IMG/VR virus record: IMGVR_UViG_3300036766_000092
Location: 1-26,307 of that record
Direction: 5' to 3' (one strand)
DNA: 26,307 nucleotides
From: a virus
Both the position numbers and the translations under genes were made by a program. Below, piece by piece: positions 1-8,123 of this stretch; position 1 is the first letter of the stretch, and the number at the start of each line of letters is the position of its first letter. Under the pieces are notes generated by a model that saw nothing but the letters and a program-made list of their open reading frames with translations, was not told the origin of the DNA and ran no database searches.

Positions 1-205
1 GCCGCGTGGATGAGTCGCTGACCTGCTCGGTGAGTTGGTAGTCGCTGACAAGGTGGTGGACAATCCTAATCCACTCAAATGGCCGCAGGCCACCAACATT
101 GGCCGGGTGGTCAAGGGCCAAGTTGATGGTGTCCAGCACGCCCAAATTTGGGTTGAGCGGGTTGGTGTTGATGCGCAGGGCACCGTGAAAAGCCACAAAA
201 GTCAT
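1..205 (-). CDS. Tail-associated protein, 3' end outside window (partial)
   Basis: The first 68 codons of a gene that runs off the left edge. It starts MTFVAFHGALRINTNPLNPN and stays open to base 1. The ATG at 205 overlaps the TGA of the upstream tail-tip gene as ATGA, the commonest junction in this genome, so the start is well supported. I do not recognise a domain in the visible part. By position it follows the tape measure and the large tail-tip protein, so a tail-tip, hub or fibre-associated role is likely. That is inference from gene order only. Confidence 0.7.
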   Translation of the reverse strand, partial: MTFVAFHGALRINTNPLNPNLGVLDTINLALDHPANVGGLRPFEWIRIVHHLVSDYQLTEQVSDSSTR

Positions 206-3200
206 GCAATCTCCAAGTCAATGGTATCATCTTTGAGCGAATAGTTGACCGACAGGATGCGCCCTGTGGCTGACACTGGGCCCGCGTATGCGTCAATGCC
301 CCGCGCCAAATAGGTCACAATGTCCAGCACCTTGAGGGGCTGGTTGTTGTAAACGCTGAAGGGGTCACGCACCTTGATGCGGGCTGATGGGCGCGGAATC
401 AGGAACTCATACGCGGCCAAGTTTGCGATGAGCTTCATCATGGAGCGGGTGAACACAAAGGGATTTTTGATTGCAAGCTGGCCCACGCCAGCGTATCTCA
501 GGCTGACTACCTGATAGAGCACGCCGTTGAAAAAAAAGCGCTGATCATTTTTGACCGGGGGGTAGAGCGGGGCATCCTGTGCGTCAAGCAAGGTTTCATT
601 TTCAACAGAGATGGAGCCATAGGTGACAATCCATGGTGCCGAGTTGGCGGTCATCGCAAACTCACGCAGGTCAAAAGTTGGGTCACCTGTCGGCACCCTT
701 GACCTGATGAAGATGGTGGGCTTGGGTTGGTATGTCTCAGGGCTGGTGGTCATGTCCTGATCTGGCCCGCTGGTGGCAATCTGGTGCGGAATCTGGGCCA
801 GTTGGGTCATGGCGGTGGAACAGCTCAGCCCGTCAAAGTCAGCCACCTTGATCACGCCGCCAAAGCGGTCACTGAACACATAATCCTCAGTGACGGTGCC
901 CACCAGAATTGAATCAGTGCCGGTGGGGTAGGGCACGGTGCGGCCAGCCGCGCCCATGGGGATGTCAATGGGGCCAGTGAGCCATGCCATTGGGGCCACC
1001 CGCTTAATGACAGGCGGCACCTGATTTTGAGACAGCAGCGGCAGATTATCTTCATTGGCGTTGAAGCTGGGCTGGTCAATGACGGTGTTGAATGCCTGCA
1101 CTGCGGTCAGCGTGCCAGCGCCAGCGTTCCAAGACAGCGTGATGCGATATAGCACCCCGCCGTTGACGATGTAGAGCCTGTTGCGGGATTTGTCAATGAA
1201 CGCATGGCTGAAGTCCGCCTTGGCGAGATTTGGGAATCCCACCAGCGTGCCGCGCTTCATGGTTGCGCCATTCCAATACCACAGGCGCACTTGGCCTTCC
1301 GGCTTGATGATTTGGAAATATTCCGAAATTATACCGCCTGTGTTGGTTTCAACAGTGGTGATGTTTACATCGCTGTTGACGGATGCCACAGTGAATGTAT
1401 CGGGCAGCAGCGGTGCATGATAGGCAAAAAAGATTTTGTCACCGGGCTTGATGTTTTTAAGGAATCCCGCGCCGGTGATGGTGTTGGAGCCCGCGCCCAT
1501 GCTGGCAATCTGTGGGTAGTCTGTCTTGCTTGCAGCCTGATCTTCAAAGTAGAAGACATTAGTGCCGTCAAAGACAGCCCCAGAGCGGTTGCCCGCGTTG
1601 GTAGCGTAGTCAGTCCCATCTTGAAATTGCACCAGAGCGGGCCCAAGGGTTGCTGGGTCTTCAACATCGGATGCATTGAAGCGCCACATAGGCTTTTGCC
1701 GCCCGCCGTCCGTGATGATATACAGGAATCCACCCGCCACGGGGAACTGATGGAAGCTGCCCTGCGCGAATGGGTCAAAGACAGGGGAGCCATCGTTGAA
1801 GTCAGCTTCACTGTAGAGCTGGGGGTCAATATCAATGTATTGTGTCGTCAATGGCTTTGTGCCCCATGACATGCCCAAGTCTGTCGTCTGAAGCAGGGAC
1901 AGCTTGAATCCCTGCCGGGTGGCAAGGGCAAAGTCAGGGAATCCGGGGCTCCCTGAAGCGATTGCAGCGCCAGATACAATGTCATAGGTGTCCAGCACAT
2001 AGGCGTATTTTGTCGCGCCCAGCCCGTAGGATGACGGAATCACGGACATCAGTGACTCAATCTTCCCACCACCCCCGGCACCAACCCCAACCAGTTGCAC
2101 AAGGCCGGGGCCAACATAATGAATCTCTTGGAAGATGGAGGGCATCTGTGCCTTGTCCGGTGGGGGAATTAACCCAGCCAGCGCAGGGGCTGGGTTGGGA
2201 AATTTATATGGAAACGGGCCGGGAATGGAGTAAGCAGTCGCGCCGCCGCCGATTGCTCCGGGGCCAACGACAACGGGGGGGATGGCAAGGAAAAGTGAGT
2301 TGCTGAATGGCCGGTCTGTCACAGCAGGGTCTTGCAGGAAGTCCGGCTTGTTGTATCCAGAATACCCTCCACCATGCAGCAGCGCACGGGCTGCTCCATC
2401 AGCCGCCCAAGCAATCCCTGTTGACAGAGCGGGTGGCGTAAAAGTCAACGGAAGATTGAAGTCATCGATCAAGTCCAGCGCGGAGTTGCCCAGCAGCCCA
2501 CTGTAAATATCCTGCACAAGCTGGAGCGCATCGGGATAGCCCGCAGCCGCCAGTGCGGAGTTTGTTTCAGCCACCAGCAGGCTCAACAGCTCATCAGCCC
2601 TCCTGTAGTGATACCACGGATTCATGTGTTGCAGCGTAGCTGCGCCAGCAAGCAGGGTCAGATCAGAGGGCCTGACTGTGACCAAGATGATCAGGTCATT
2701 GCCCTGTGGCAACACGCTCTCAACCACCAGATCATCTTGGCTGATGGTGGTTAAGTCCATCTCCTCAAAGAAAGCTGCCGGGGCCACGCGCTCCACCGCA
2801 ACAAACTTATCATCGGGGAGAATCGGCAGGGTGGATGCCAGCGGGATTGCCGTTGTGTTGTGAAGCAAAAATGCCTTGCTGTCCTGTCCAGAGATTGTAT
2901 AGCCCACACCGGGAAATGTATAGGTGGGGCCACCCCACGGAGCTGTGATCTGAGCCGCGCCATCACTGGTGACACCGGCGATGGTGGCTGAGTCTGCTCC
3001 GATTTTGATGGTGTTTCCCGGCACCAGCTCCTGTGTAAACAGGGTGAAGTTGCCATTTAGCGTCTGTGACAGATTGGCGATGAACACAGCGCCGGTGCCG
3101 ACATGCGCCGGTCTTGCTGCTGGTGTCGTTAAGTCATAGCCCAGCAGCAGGTAGGGCTTGGGTGCTGAGATGTTGGAGAATCTGTGCACGCGCTCTGCGT

Positions 3201-3615
3201 TGCCGCGCTCCATCATTTTGGCCGGTGAGTAAACAGTCACGCCAATGACACCATTGTCATTGTCAATGCGCACTGAGCGCGGGTCAACAAAGCCAATGGC
3301 GTTGCGGTAGTTGGTCTGCCCAAACTCACGGTCAGCAATGTAGAAAAATCCATAGTGCAGCAGCGGGGCCCGCAGGTTGGTGGGGTCAGTGCCTTGGATT
3401 TTGTCCAGATCAAACAGCTCATCCAGTCGCCTGTCATAATTCTGGAATGTGAGCATGAAGTCGCCATACACCAGAATGTTGGGAGTCTCACGCCGCTGGA
3501 TGGCCTGCTTGATCTGGGGCACCGCCTCAACCATCAGCCGGTCTGTCAGGTCATAGAGGCCGGGGGCCAGCTCAGGGAGCCAGTTGGGCCTGAAAAATAC
3601 GCGGAACTCACTCAC
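202..3615 (-). CDS. Large tail-tip/baseplate-like protein
   Basis: A 1137-aa protein encoded directly after the tape measure, the usual place for tail-tip, hub or receptor-binding proteins in siphoviruses. The start is GTG and overlaps the tape-measure stop as GTGA. The N-terminal 150 residues and the last 200 (ending near VNYSLKDDTIDLEI) look like the framework of the protein. The middle, roughly residues 400-900, is rich in Gly, Pro and beta-strand patterns. It contains TTDLGMSW, which resembles an Asp-box (SxDxGxxW) of sialidase-type beta-propellers, followed by repeated blade-like segments such as NRLYIVNGGVLYRITL. I therefore infer a beta-propeller or carbohydrate-binding insertion. No catalytic residues can be assigned. 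The tail role is fairly sure, the exact position in the tail tip is not. Confidence 0.75.
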   Translation of the reverse strand: MSEFRVFFRPNWLPELAPGLYDLTDRLMVEAVPQIKQAIQRRETPNILVYGDFMLTFQNYDRRLDELFDLDKIQGTDPTNLRAPLLHYGFFYIADREFGQTNYRNAIGFVDPRSVRIDNDNGVIGVTVYSPAKMMERGNAERVHRFSNISAPKPYLLLGYDLTTPAARPAHVGTGAVFIANLSQTLNGNFTLFTQELVPGNTIKIGADSATIAGVTSDGAAQITAPWGGPTYTFPGVGYTISGQDSKAFLLHNTTAIPLASTLPILPDDKFVAVERVAPAAFFEEMDLTTISQDDLVVESVLPQGNDLIILVTVRPSDLTLLAGAATLQHMNPWYHYRRADELLSLLVAETNSALAAAGYPDALQLVQDIYSGLLGNSALDLIDDFNLPLTFTPPALSTGIAWAADGAARALLHGGGYSGYNKPDFLQDPAVTDRPFSNSLFLAIPPVVVGPGAIGGGATAYSIPGPFPYKFPNPAPALAGLIPPPDKAQMPSIFQEIHYVGPGLVQLVGVGAGGGGKIESLMSVIPSSYGLGATKYAYVLDTYDIVSGAAIASGSPGFPDFALATRQGFKLSLLQTTDLGMSWGTKPLTTQYIDIDPQLYSEADFNDGSPVFDPFAQGSFHQFPVAGGFLYIITDGGRQKPMWRFNASDVEDPATLGPALVQFQDGTDYATNAGNRSGAVFDGTNVFYFEDQAASKTDYPQIASMGAGSNTITGAGFLKNIKPGDKIFFAYHAPLLPDTFTVASVNSDVNITTVETNTGGIISEYFQIIKPEGQVRLWYWNGATMKRGTLVGFPNLAKADFSHAFIDKSRNRLYIVNGGVLYRITLSWNAGAGTLTAVQAFNTVIDQPSFNANEDNLPLLSQNQVPPVIKRVAPMAWLTGPIDIPMGAAGRTVPYPTGTDSILVGTVTEDYVFSDRFGGVIKVADFDGLSCSTAMTQLAQIPHQIATSGPDQDMTTSPETYQPKPTIFIRSRVPTGDPTFDLREFAMTANSAPWIVTYGSISVENETLLDAQDAPLYPPVKNDQRFFFNGVLYQVVSLRYAGVGQLAIKNPFVFTRSMMKLIANLAAYEFLIPRPSARIKVRDPFSVYNNQPLKVLDIVTYLARGIDAYAGPVSATGRILSVNYSLKDDTIDLEIA

Positions 3616-5687
3616 CTGACATCCCGCTCACCATCAAGGTTGATGTATGTCCTGATGCCGCTGGCCAGCTCGCGCATCATCTGGTCTTTGCCGGTGTCCA
3701 CCAGCGGCACCGCGCCAACATTCACATTGGTGGTGCGCACCGTCTGGCCGGGCTGATACTGATGGTAGTTATTAGTGGTGCCACCACCACCGCCCAGCTC
3801 ATCCTCCATTCCCTTCATGGCGCGGGAGCCGAATTTTTTGGTGAAGTCTTTGGCCCAGCGTGCGCCACCAATTTCAGCCGCCAGATCATTTTGCGGGTCA
3901 TCAAAGCCTGAGCCCTTGCTGGGGTCTTGAGATTGAATCTCTTTAACCTGCATCAAGCCGCCAGCGACAGTCAGCGCCGCGATGACTGCCGACATGGGAA
4001 ATTGGTAGTCTGCAAAGGCCCGCGCAGCGCCCTCATAGGTATTCATTATGGCAGCAGCAATGGCCAGCTCTTTGTTTTCCTTGAACATCCCCGCCGCAAC
4101 ATTGATGGCATCAGCCGCGCCCTCGCGGTTGGATTTTTTTGACGCTTTGGCCAGCGCCGCCTCAACCTTGCCCAGCTCTTTGAGTAGCTTTTCCTTCTCT
4201 TTGATGGAGCCCTTAAAGTTTTTTAAGTCAGCCGCATAGCCCGCTTTCAACTCTTTGAGCCGTGCGATGTCTTTATTTTTGATTGCTGAGTCGGCGCTGA
4301 TGATGGCCTTGGCCTTGGCCTTGTCAGCGTCATCCTCCATCTTTTTCTCAAGCTGTTTTTTTTGCAGCAACAGCTTGTAGCGCTCATCATCATTGTCAGC
4401 GTAGAGGAGAATCCGGGCATCAAGGATTTTCAGCAGCTCTTTGTTGTAATCCTCCTCACTCTTGGACATATACTCCATCATTATCCGCTTGGACTCCAGC
4501 ACCGCCTCATTTTTCTTTAGCTCCTCATCAGCCCAGCTCTTGCCATTCTCGATGCCCATGTCAGCGGAGCCCAGATTGACTTTAACCTTGTCATCATCAC
4601 CTTTTTCTTTTTTGCCATGGCCCGGCTTGAATTTGTCAGCCGCTGCACCGCCCATCTTGCCGGTCATCTTGTCAAACGAATTGCTGACGGCATCAATGGA
4701 ATCACCCACAGCCTCCAGATCAGCCATGAAGCTGTCTTTAATTTCCTCCATGCCCTTCTGTGCGTGCTTGCCAGCCTCTGCAAATTGGCCAGTGAAGACC
4801 ATGGTGGCCACTTCACCAAACAGCTTGATGGCTTTCATCTCTGCCATGAACCCACTGCCCAGCAGTTTGAGCACGCCCACCACGCCAGCAATGGCCATGG
4901 CCACCCACTTGAGCGCGGGCATCAGGGTCATCACAATGCCCTGCACCATCCCGCCAATGGCCTCCTTGGCGTTGTCCCACTGGATTTTGCTGCGCTCAAC
5001 CTGCATGGCAGCGGTGTCAACCGCCTGCCCCGCATCACCATAGCGGGTGTTCAATTCCTTGATGGCACCATCCAGCGAGCCCGTCTTTTCCTTCAGGTTG
5101 AGGAGCACTTTCCCAAATGCCTGCTTTTTGGGAATCACGCCAGTCTCAAGCGCCATGGCCAAGATGCGGGCATTGCCCTCCAGCGTGCCCAGCCCGCGTG
5201 CGGCAGCGCCCGCAGAGATGCGCACGCCCTCTTGAGCCTGCTCCAGATTCTCGGTGGATGCGGCCAGCTCATTGAGCGCCGGGGCCAGCCGGTCTTTGTC
5301 AATGCCGCTGGCCAGCTCAGCCGCGTCAAGCATTTTGACAGTGGCCTCAGCCTGCTCCAGTGTGGCGCTGGTGAGCGCCTGCATGTTGCCAATGATCTGG
5401 GAGTTGGTCTTCTGCTCTTGCAGGGCCTTGTGGAATGAATCCCCAACATAGCTGATGGCAGCGCTCAGCGCAATGTATTGCGTGATCATGCCGGTGATCT
5501 GGCCCTTCAGGTCACCCAGTGCCGCACTCTGCTCTTTGAAGGGCTCACCGCCACCCTTTTTTGAACCATCACCCAGACCCTTGGCAGCATCCTCACCGGC
5601 TTTCTTTGCGTCATCTACAAACTTTTTGACGCTTTCATTGGAGAGAAGCGCCTCAATCAGTAGTGCAACTTTCTCCTCATCGGCCAT
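3612..5687 (-). CDS. Tail tape measure protein
   Basis: This 691-aa protein sets tail length, fills the tail tube during assembly and is ejected with the DNA. It shows the expected architecture. A charged N-terminus is followed by long Ala/Lys/Glu-rich helical stretches with coiled-coil pattern, hydrophobic segments in the middle (around WVAMAIAGVVGVLKLLGSGF), and a C-terminal helical hydrophobic block (AIAAAIMNTYEGAARAFADY, then FPMSAVIAALTVAGG) that is typical of tape measures. It lies four bases after the tail chaperone gene and before the tail-tip gene, as in HK97-like genomes. By the usual rule of about 1.5 angstrom per residue, the tail would be about 100 nm. A one-mismatch copy of the dispersed 12-mer sits at codons encoding DGSKK. 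Confidence 0.92.
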   Translation of the reverse strand: MADEEKVALLIEALLSNESVKKFVDDAKKAGEDAAKGLGDGSKKGGGEPFKEQSAALGDLKGQITGMITQYIALSAAISYVGDSFHKALQEQKTNSQIIGNMQALTSATLEQAEATVKMLDAAELASGIDKDRLAPALNELAASTENLEQAQEGVRISAGAAARGLGTLEGNARILAMALETGVIPKKQAFGKVLLNLKEKTGSLDGAIKELNTRYGDAGQAVDTAAMQVERSKIQWDNAKEAIGGMVQGIVMTLMPALKWVAMAIAGVVGVLKLLGSGFMAEMKAIKLFGEVATMVFTGQFAEAGKHAQKGMEEIKDSFMADLEAVGDSIDAVSNSFDKMTGKMGGAAADKFKPGHGKKEKGDDDKVKVNLGSADMGIENGKSWADEELKKNEAVLESKRIMMEYMSKSEEDYNKELLKILDARILLYADNDDERYKLLLQKKQLEKKMEDDADKAKAKAIISADSAIKNKDIARLKELKAGYAADLKNFKGSIKEKEKLLKELGKVEAALAKASKKSNREGAADAINVAAGMFKENKELAIAAAIMNTYEGAARAFADYQFPMSAVIAALTVAGGLMQVKEIQSQDPSKGSGFDDPQNDLAAEIGGARWAKDFTKKFGSRAMKGMEDELGGGGGTTNNYHQYQPGQTVRTTNVNVGAVPLVDTGKDQMMRELASGIRTYINLDGERDVR
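5558..5569 (-). repeat. Dispersed 12-mer, near copy (ATGGTTCAAAAA)
   Basis: Differs from ATGGTTCAAAAT at the last base. It lies in the tape-measure gene in the GSK frame (DGSKK) and is the leftmost copy. Chance is more plausible here than for the exact copies. Confidence 0.4.
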
Positions 5688-5691
5688 GGTG

Positions 5692-6381
5692 TTATCCCTG
5701 CTCCCGCTCTTTGTCAGCGATGTCGGCCAAGTCCTTCATCCAGTCTGGTGCGGTGTCATGGGTGTATTGCTTTGCGCCGCCCATCATGGATGTCATGGCC
5801 TGCACAAAGCTGCCGTGCGGCATTTTGCCAGCGCCCTTGAGCCGTCTGTATTCATCATGCAGCGCCAGCAGGGCATCCATGCAGAATTCCAGCCGCTGGT
5901 CAAGGAACTCCATGACACTCATGTGGGAGCGCTCAGCACACGCCGCTGCCACCGCGTAGAAGACCGTGCGCTCACCACCGGGGCCCGGTGCGTCTTCAGC
6001 CTCATCACCGGGGTCATTGCGCAGCTCACGCACCAGCTTCACGCGCTCCCAGTCCTGTTGCCCGTAAAAGTCAATGATGGCTGCGATGGTCTGCGCATCC
6101 ACAGCCGCGATGTCATCCGGGTGCATCAAGATCATGGGGCACAGCGCCTTGGCCAGCTCCATGATCAGCTTCGCGTAGGTGTAGGGCTTTGAGCCGTCAG
6201 CCAGCGCCACCTTGAGCGGGCCCAGAAGTGGCTCAACTTCCACCGCATCCATCAGAGACAGGGTGCGCATGGTGTAGAAGTTTTTGCCAACTTTCAGCCT
6301 GATCTTTTCGTGCCGCCAGTTGTAGCCGGGGGGAGCCGCACCAGCCTTGGGCACTGGTGCGGCCTGCGGATTTTGAACCAT
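5692..6381 (-). CDS. Tail assembly chaperone (single-ORF form)
   Basis: A 229-aa protein between the tail tube and tape-measure genes, the position of the gpG/gpGT-type chaperones that bind the tape measure and recruit tail tube subunits. Residues 20-130 (NWRHEKIRLKVGKNFYTMRT onward) fit the G-like part. The rest (MEFLDQRLEFCMDALLALHD, GSFVQAMTSMMGG) fits the T-like part. I see no separate short T ORF, so both parts may be fused in one frame without the usual programmed frameshift. The start codon is the first base triplet of an exact copy of the dispersed 12-mer, giving MVQN as the first four residues. The upstream Shine-Dalgarno match is poor (ACGGTG). Confidence 0.75.
   Translation of the reverse strand: MVQNPQAAPVPKAGAAPPGYNWRHEKIRLKVGKNFYTMRTLSLMDAVEVEPLLGPLKVALADGSKPYTYAKLIMELAKALCPMILMHPDDIAAVDAQTIAAIIDFYGQQDWERVKLVRELRNDPGDEAEDAPGPGGERTVFYAVAAACAERSHMSVMEFLDQRLEFCMDALLALHDEYRRLKGAGKMPHGSFVQAMTSMMGGAKQYTHDTAPDWMKDLADIADKEREQG
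6370..6381 (-). repeat. Dispersed 12-mer ATGGTTCAAAAT, exact; forms a gene start
   Basis: An exact copy whose ATG is the initiation codon of the tail chaperone gene, so it encodes MVQN. It is flanked by A upstream and C downstream on the coding strand, matching the extended consensus R-ATGGTTCAAAAT-S. Confidence 0.9.
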
Positions 6382-6390
6382 TGCGCACCG

Positions 6391-7032
6391 TTAAGGGACA
6401 ATGGTTTCCATGGTGCCAATGCGGTTGGCCCCAGCCACGCTCATGTCAGCAAAGCACTTGAGTGTGCACTGCATGGTGGCGTATCCCGTCTTGGTGAACT
6501 TGATGGGCCCATGCGTGGTGATGGCCGCTTTGTAGGCGCGGAAGAAGGCATATCCGGCCTTGGGCACGGTGTTGAAGTTGAGGCCGGGGCTGGGGAACTG
6601 GAAAGCCCATGCGCCGTAATTGGCCTCCACCAGAGGGGCATCGGTGGCGCTGGTGACATCAAAGGGCTCACCGAATGACACGCGCCCGGTGGCCGAATCA
6701 GGCAGGTCATACGGGTCATTGGGCAGGCCCAAGAAAAGACCCATCATGTCCTGACGCAGATGATGGATGGTGAACTTGATGTCCAGCTCCTGCTTGGTCA
6801 GCGCGGCGCTGAGCGCATAGGTGAGCTGCTGCACTTCACTGAGCGCATAGGTCACCTTGTGATCAAACTCAATGCCGTCATTGGACAGGATGCCCATGGA
6901 GATGAAAGATGACGCAGGGGAAACATTGCCCCCCAGCGTCACATATGGGGCACGGAAAAGCTTGACCGGGCCAATGACCTGTTGTGTGTCTTCTGATGTC
7001 CACGCCGGGAAGTCTTGCAATACAAAAGCCAT
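6391..7032 (-). CDS. Major tail tube protein
   Basis: This 213-aa protein forms the stacked rings of the tail tube. I chose the start MAFVLQDFPAW because GGAGAATCACC precedes it at good spacing. The same leader, GGAGAATCACCATG, precedes the major capsid gene, as would suit two highly expressed structural proteins. An upstream in-frame extension has no ribosome-binding site and would run across the leader. The body is beta-rich with Gly, Thr and aromatic residues (GNVSPASSFISMGILSNDGI, TKTGYATMQCTLKCFADMSV), as in tail tube proteins. Gene order (terminator, tube, chaperone, tape measure) is the main support. The length is within the usual range. Confidence 0.82.
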   Translation of the reverse strand: MAFVLQDFPAWTSEDTQQVIGPVKLFRAPYVTLGGNVSPASSFISMGILSNDGIEFDHKVTYALSEVQQLTYALSAALTKQELDIKFTIHHLRQDMMGLFLGLPNDPYDLPDSATGRVSFGEPFDVTSATDAPLVEANYGAWAFQFPSPGLNFNTVPKAGYAFFRAYKAAITTHGPIKFTKTGYATMQCTLKCFADMSVAGANRIGTMETIVP

Positions 7033-7051
7033 GGTGATTCTCCTGTGCCGC

Positions 7052-7552
7052 TCACGCGGCGGGTAAAGTTGTTGGCCCGAGTGAGTTGGTGAGTTTGAAT
7101 GACAATTCGCCGCCCGGATAACCTGCGCCGTCAAGTGACCACCAGAAATCTTCCCAGCGGGACACGGACAGATCAACCTGCGCTGACAAGTATGGCGAAT
7201 TTGGAGCGGCTGTGCCAGTGGCGGTCTGGAGCGCGGCCACGCCGCTCTGGGCGGTCAGCAGCTTGTCACGCAGCGCCCAGAGCGCCTTGAATCCGCCAAA
7301 CTGGTCATCAAATGCGCTGTCGCTGGGCAGCACCCACAGGAGGATTTTGATTGTCTCACCCTCCTCAATGGTCTGGGGCCCGGTGTCCAGCGCCTTGAGT
7401 GAGCCGCCATCAGGAATGATTGCGGCCACTGGAAATTCACAATTTCCCAGCGCCTCACGGGTGGGGTCAATCCAGCCAAAGCGCACGGTGGCAATCCCGT
7501 TGTCTTTGAGCCACTGCCGGATGGCCCCCATGTAATCAATTCTTGAAGGCAC
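7052..7552 (-). CDS. Tail terminator/completion protein
   Basis: A 166-aa protein preceding the tail tube gene, where HK97- and lambda-like phages encode the gpU-type terminator that caps the tail tube and joins it to the head. The sequence MGAIRQWLKDNGIATVRFGW, then FPVAAIIPDGG, alternates helix and strand as in that family, but similarity is weak and the call rests on order. Start choice is open. GTG at 7552 has GGGAG at good spacing and overlaps the upstream gene by 17 bases. ATG at 7531 gives MGAIRQW, leaves a four-base gap and has no clear Shine-Dalgarno. I report the GTG. Confidence 0.6.
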   Translation of the reverse strand: MPSRIDYMGAIRQWLKDNGIATVRFGWIDPTREALGNCEFPVAAIIPDGGSLKALDTGPQTIEEGETIKILLWVLPSDSAFDDQFGGFKALWALRDKLLTAQSGVAALQTATGTAAPNSPYLSAQVDLSVSRWEDFWWSLDGAGYPGGELSFKLTNSLGPTTLPAA

Positions 7553-8123
7553 TGATCAGCTCCCTGAGCAAGTATTTTTTGACCTTGGGCTGGACATCCT
7601 GCGCCACATTCCTGATGTAGTGGGTGGCCTTGATGGTCACCTCCTGCTTGAGCACGAAGAAAGCCTTGAGGCCCTTTTTGGTGTCACGCACGCCAATGAT
7701 TTTGTTGCCCGCGTGGGACTTGAACACAAAGACTTTCTTGGCCCCAAACTCAGCCTTGAGCATGGCCACTGAGGCATACCGGGCCACCTTGGCCTTGCCG
7801 GTGAGATTGTCAAGGATGGGGATGGTGAGCGCCTTGGCCTTGACGGGCACAATTTTGCCGCCATATTCATGGATGCGCCAGTATGGGGCGGAGGAGACAA
7901 TCCCGGCAGACACGCCATCTGGGGTGATCTTGGTGGCAGTCTGCTGCCATGACCGCGCCAGATTGCCCGTCCGAGCGAACAGGGGGCCCCTGTGGGATGC
8001 CGCACGCAGTCCGTTGAGGGCCAAGTCCACCCCGCGCCTGACGGCCATCTGCGCCGCCGCCTTGGCCTTGGCTGACATGGTTTCAGAGTAGCCCGTGGGG
8101 AATCTGAAGGTGGCCTTAAACAT
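7536..8123 (-). CDS. HK97 gp10-like / virion morphogenesis neck protein
   Basis: A 195-aa basic protein starting MFKATFRFPTGY. The ATG overlaps the end of the connector gene by eight bases. It contains TGNLARSW followed about 30 residues later by YWRIHEYGG, a pairing typical of HK97 gp10-like and Mu virion-morphogenesis-like proteins, which complete the neck or tail. The C-terminal half is Lys-rich and includes HYIRNVAQDVQPKVKKYLL, a helix also seen at the end of this family. The gene lies between the connector and tail terminator, as expected. A longer in-frame reading upstream is not credible because it is the out-of-frame shadow of the connector gene. Confidence 0.75.
   Translation of the reverse strand: MFKATFRFPTGYSETMSAKAKAAAQMAVRRGVDLALNGLRAASHRGPLFARTGNLARSWQQTATKITPDGVSAGIVSSAPYWRIHEYGGKIVPVKAKALTIPILDNLTGKAKVARYASVAMLKAEFGAKKVFVFKSHAGNKIIGVRDTKKGLKAFFVLKQEVTIKATHYIRNVAQDVQPKVKKYLLRELISAFKN

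Noticed and set aside
1204-1869. A 221-codon plus-strand ORF, and similar plus-strand ORFs of 190-270 codons at 4617-5438, 5455-6192, 14472-15098, 17210-17869, 20311-20973 and 22642-23379
   Set aside because: All are antisense to well-supported minus-strand genes, have no ribosome-binding pattern, and show odd compositions expected from reading GC-rich genes backwards.
2171-2196. 9-bp hairpin AACCCAGCC/GGCTGGGTT
   Set aside because: It lies inside the tail-tip gene in a Pro/Ala-rich coding stretch with no T-run, and such inverted repeats are expected in this composition.
6370-6381. Similarity of GGTTCAAAATC to the T-arm of tRNAs (GGTTCAAATCC), suggesting tRNA remnants or attachment sites
   Set aside because: The motif has an extra A, no matching stem or acceptor sequence nearby, and occurs many times in coding sequence. 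No tRNA could be folded around any copy.
7033-7176. 48-codon N-terminal extension of the tail tube gene
   Set aside because: It would run across the strong GGAGAATCACC leader and into the out-of-frame end of the terminator gene; the internal ATG is far better.
7640-7660. Single TGCTTGAGCAC match to the iteron unit; similar single matches near 10720 and 25190
   Set aside because: They are isolated, not tandem, and result from common codons for Lys-Gln or Val-Lys on the opposite strand.
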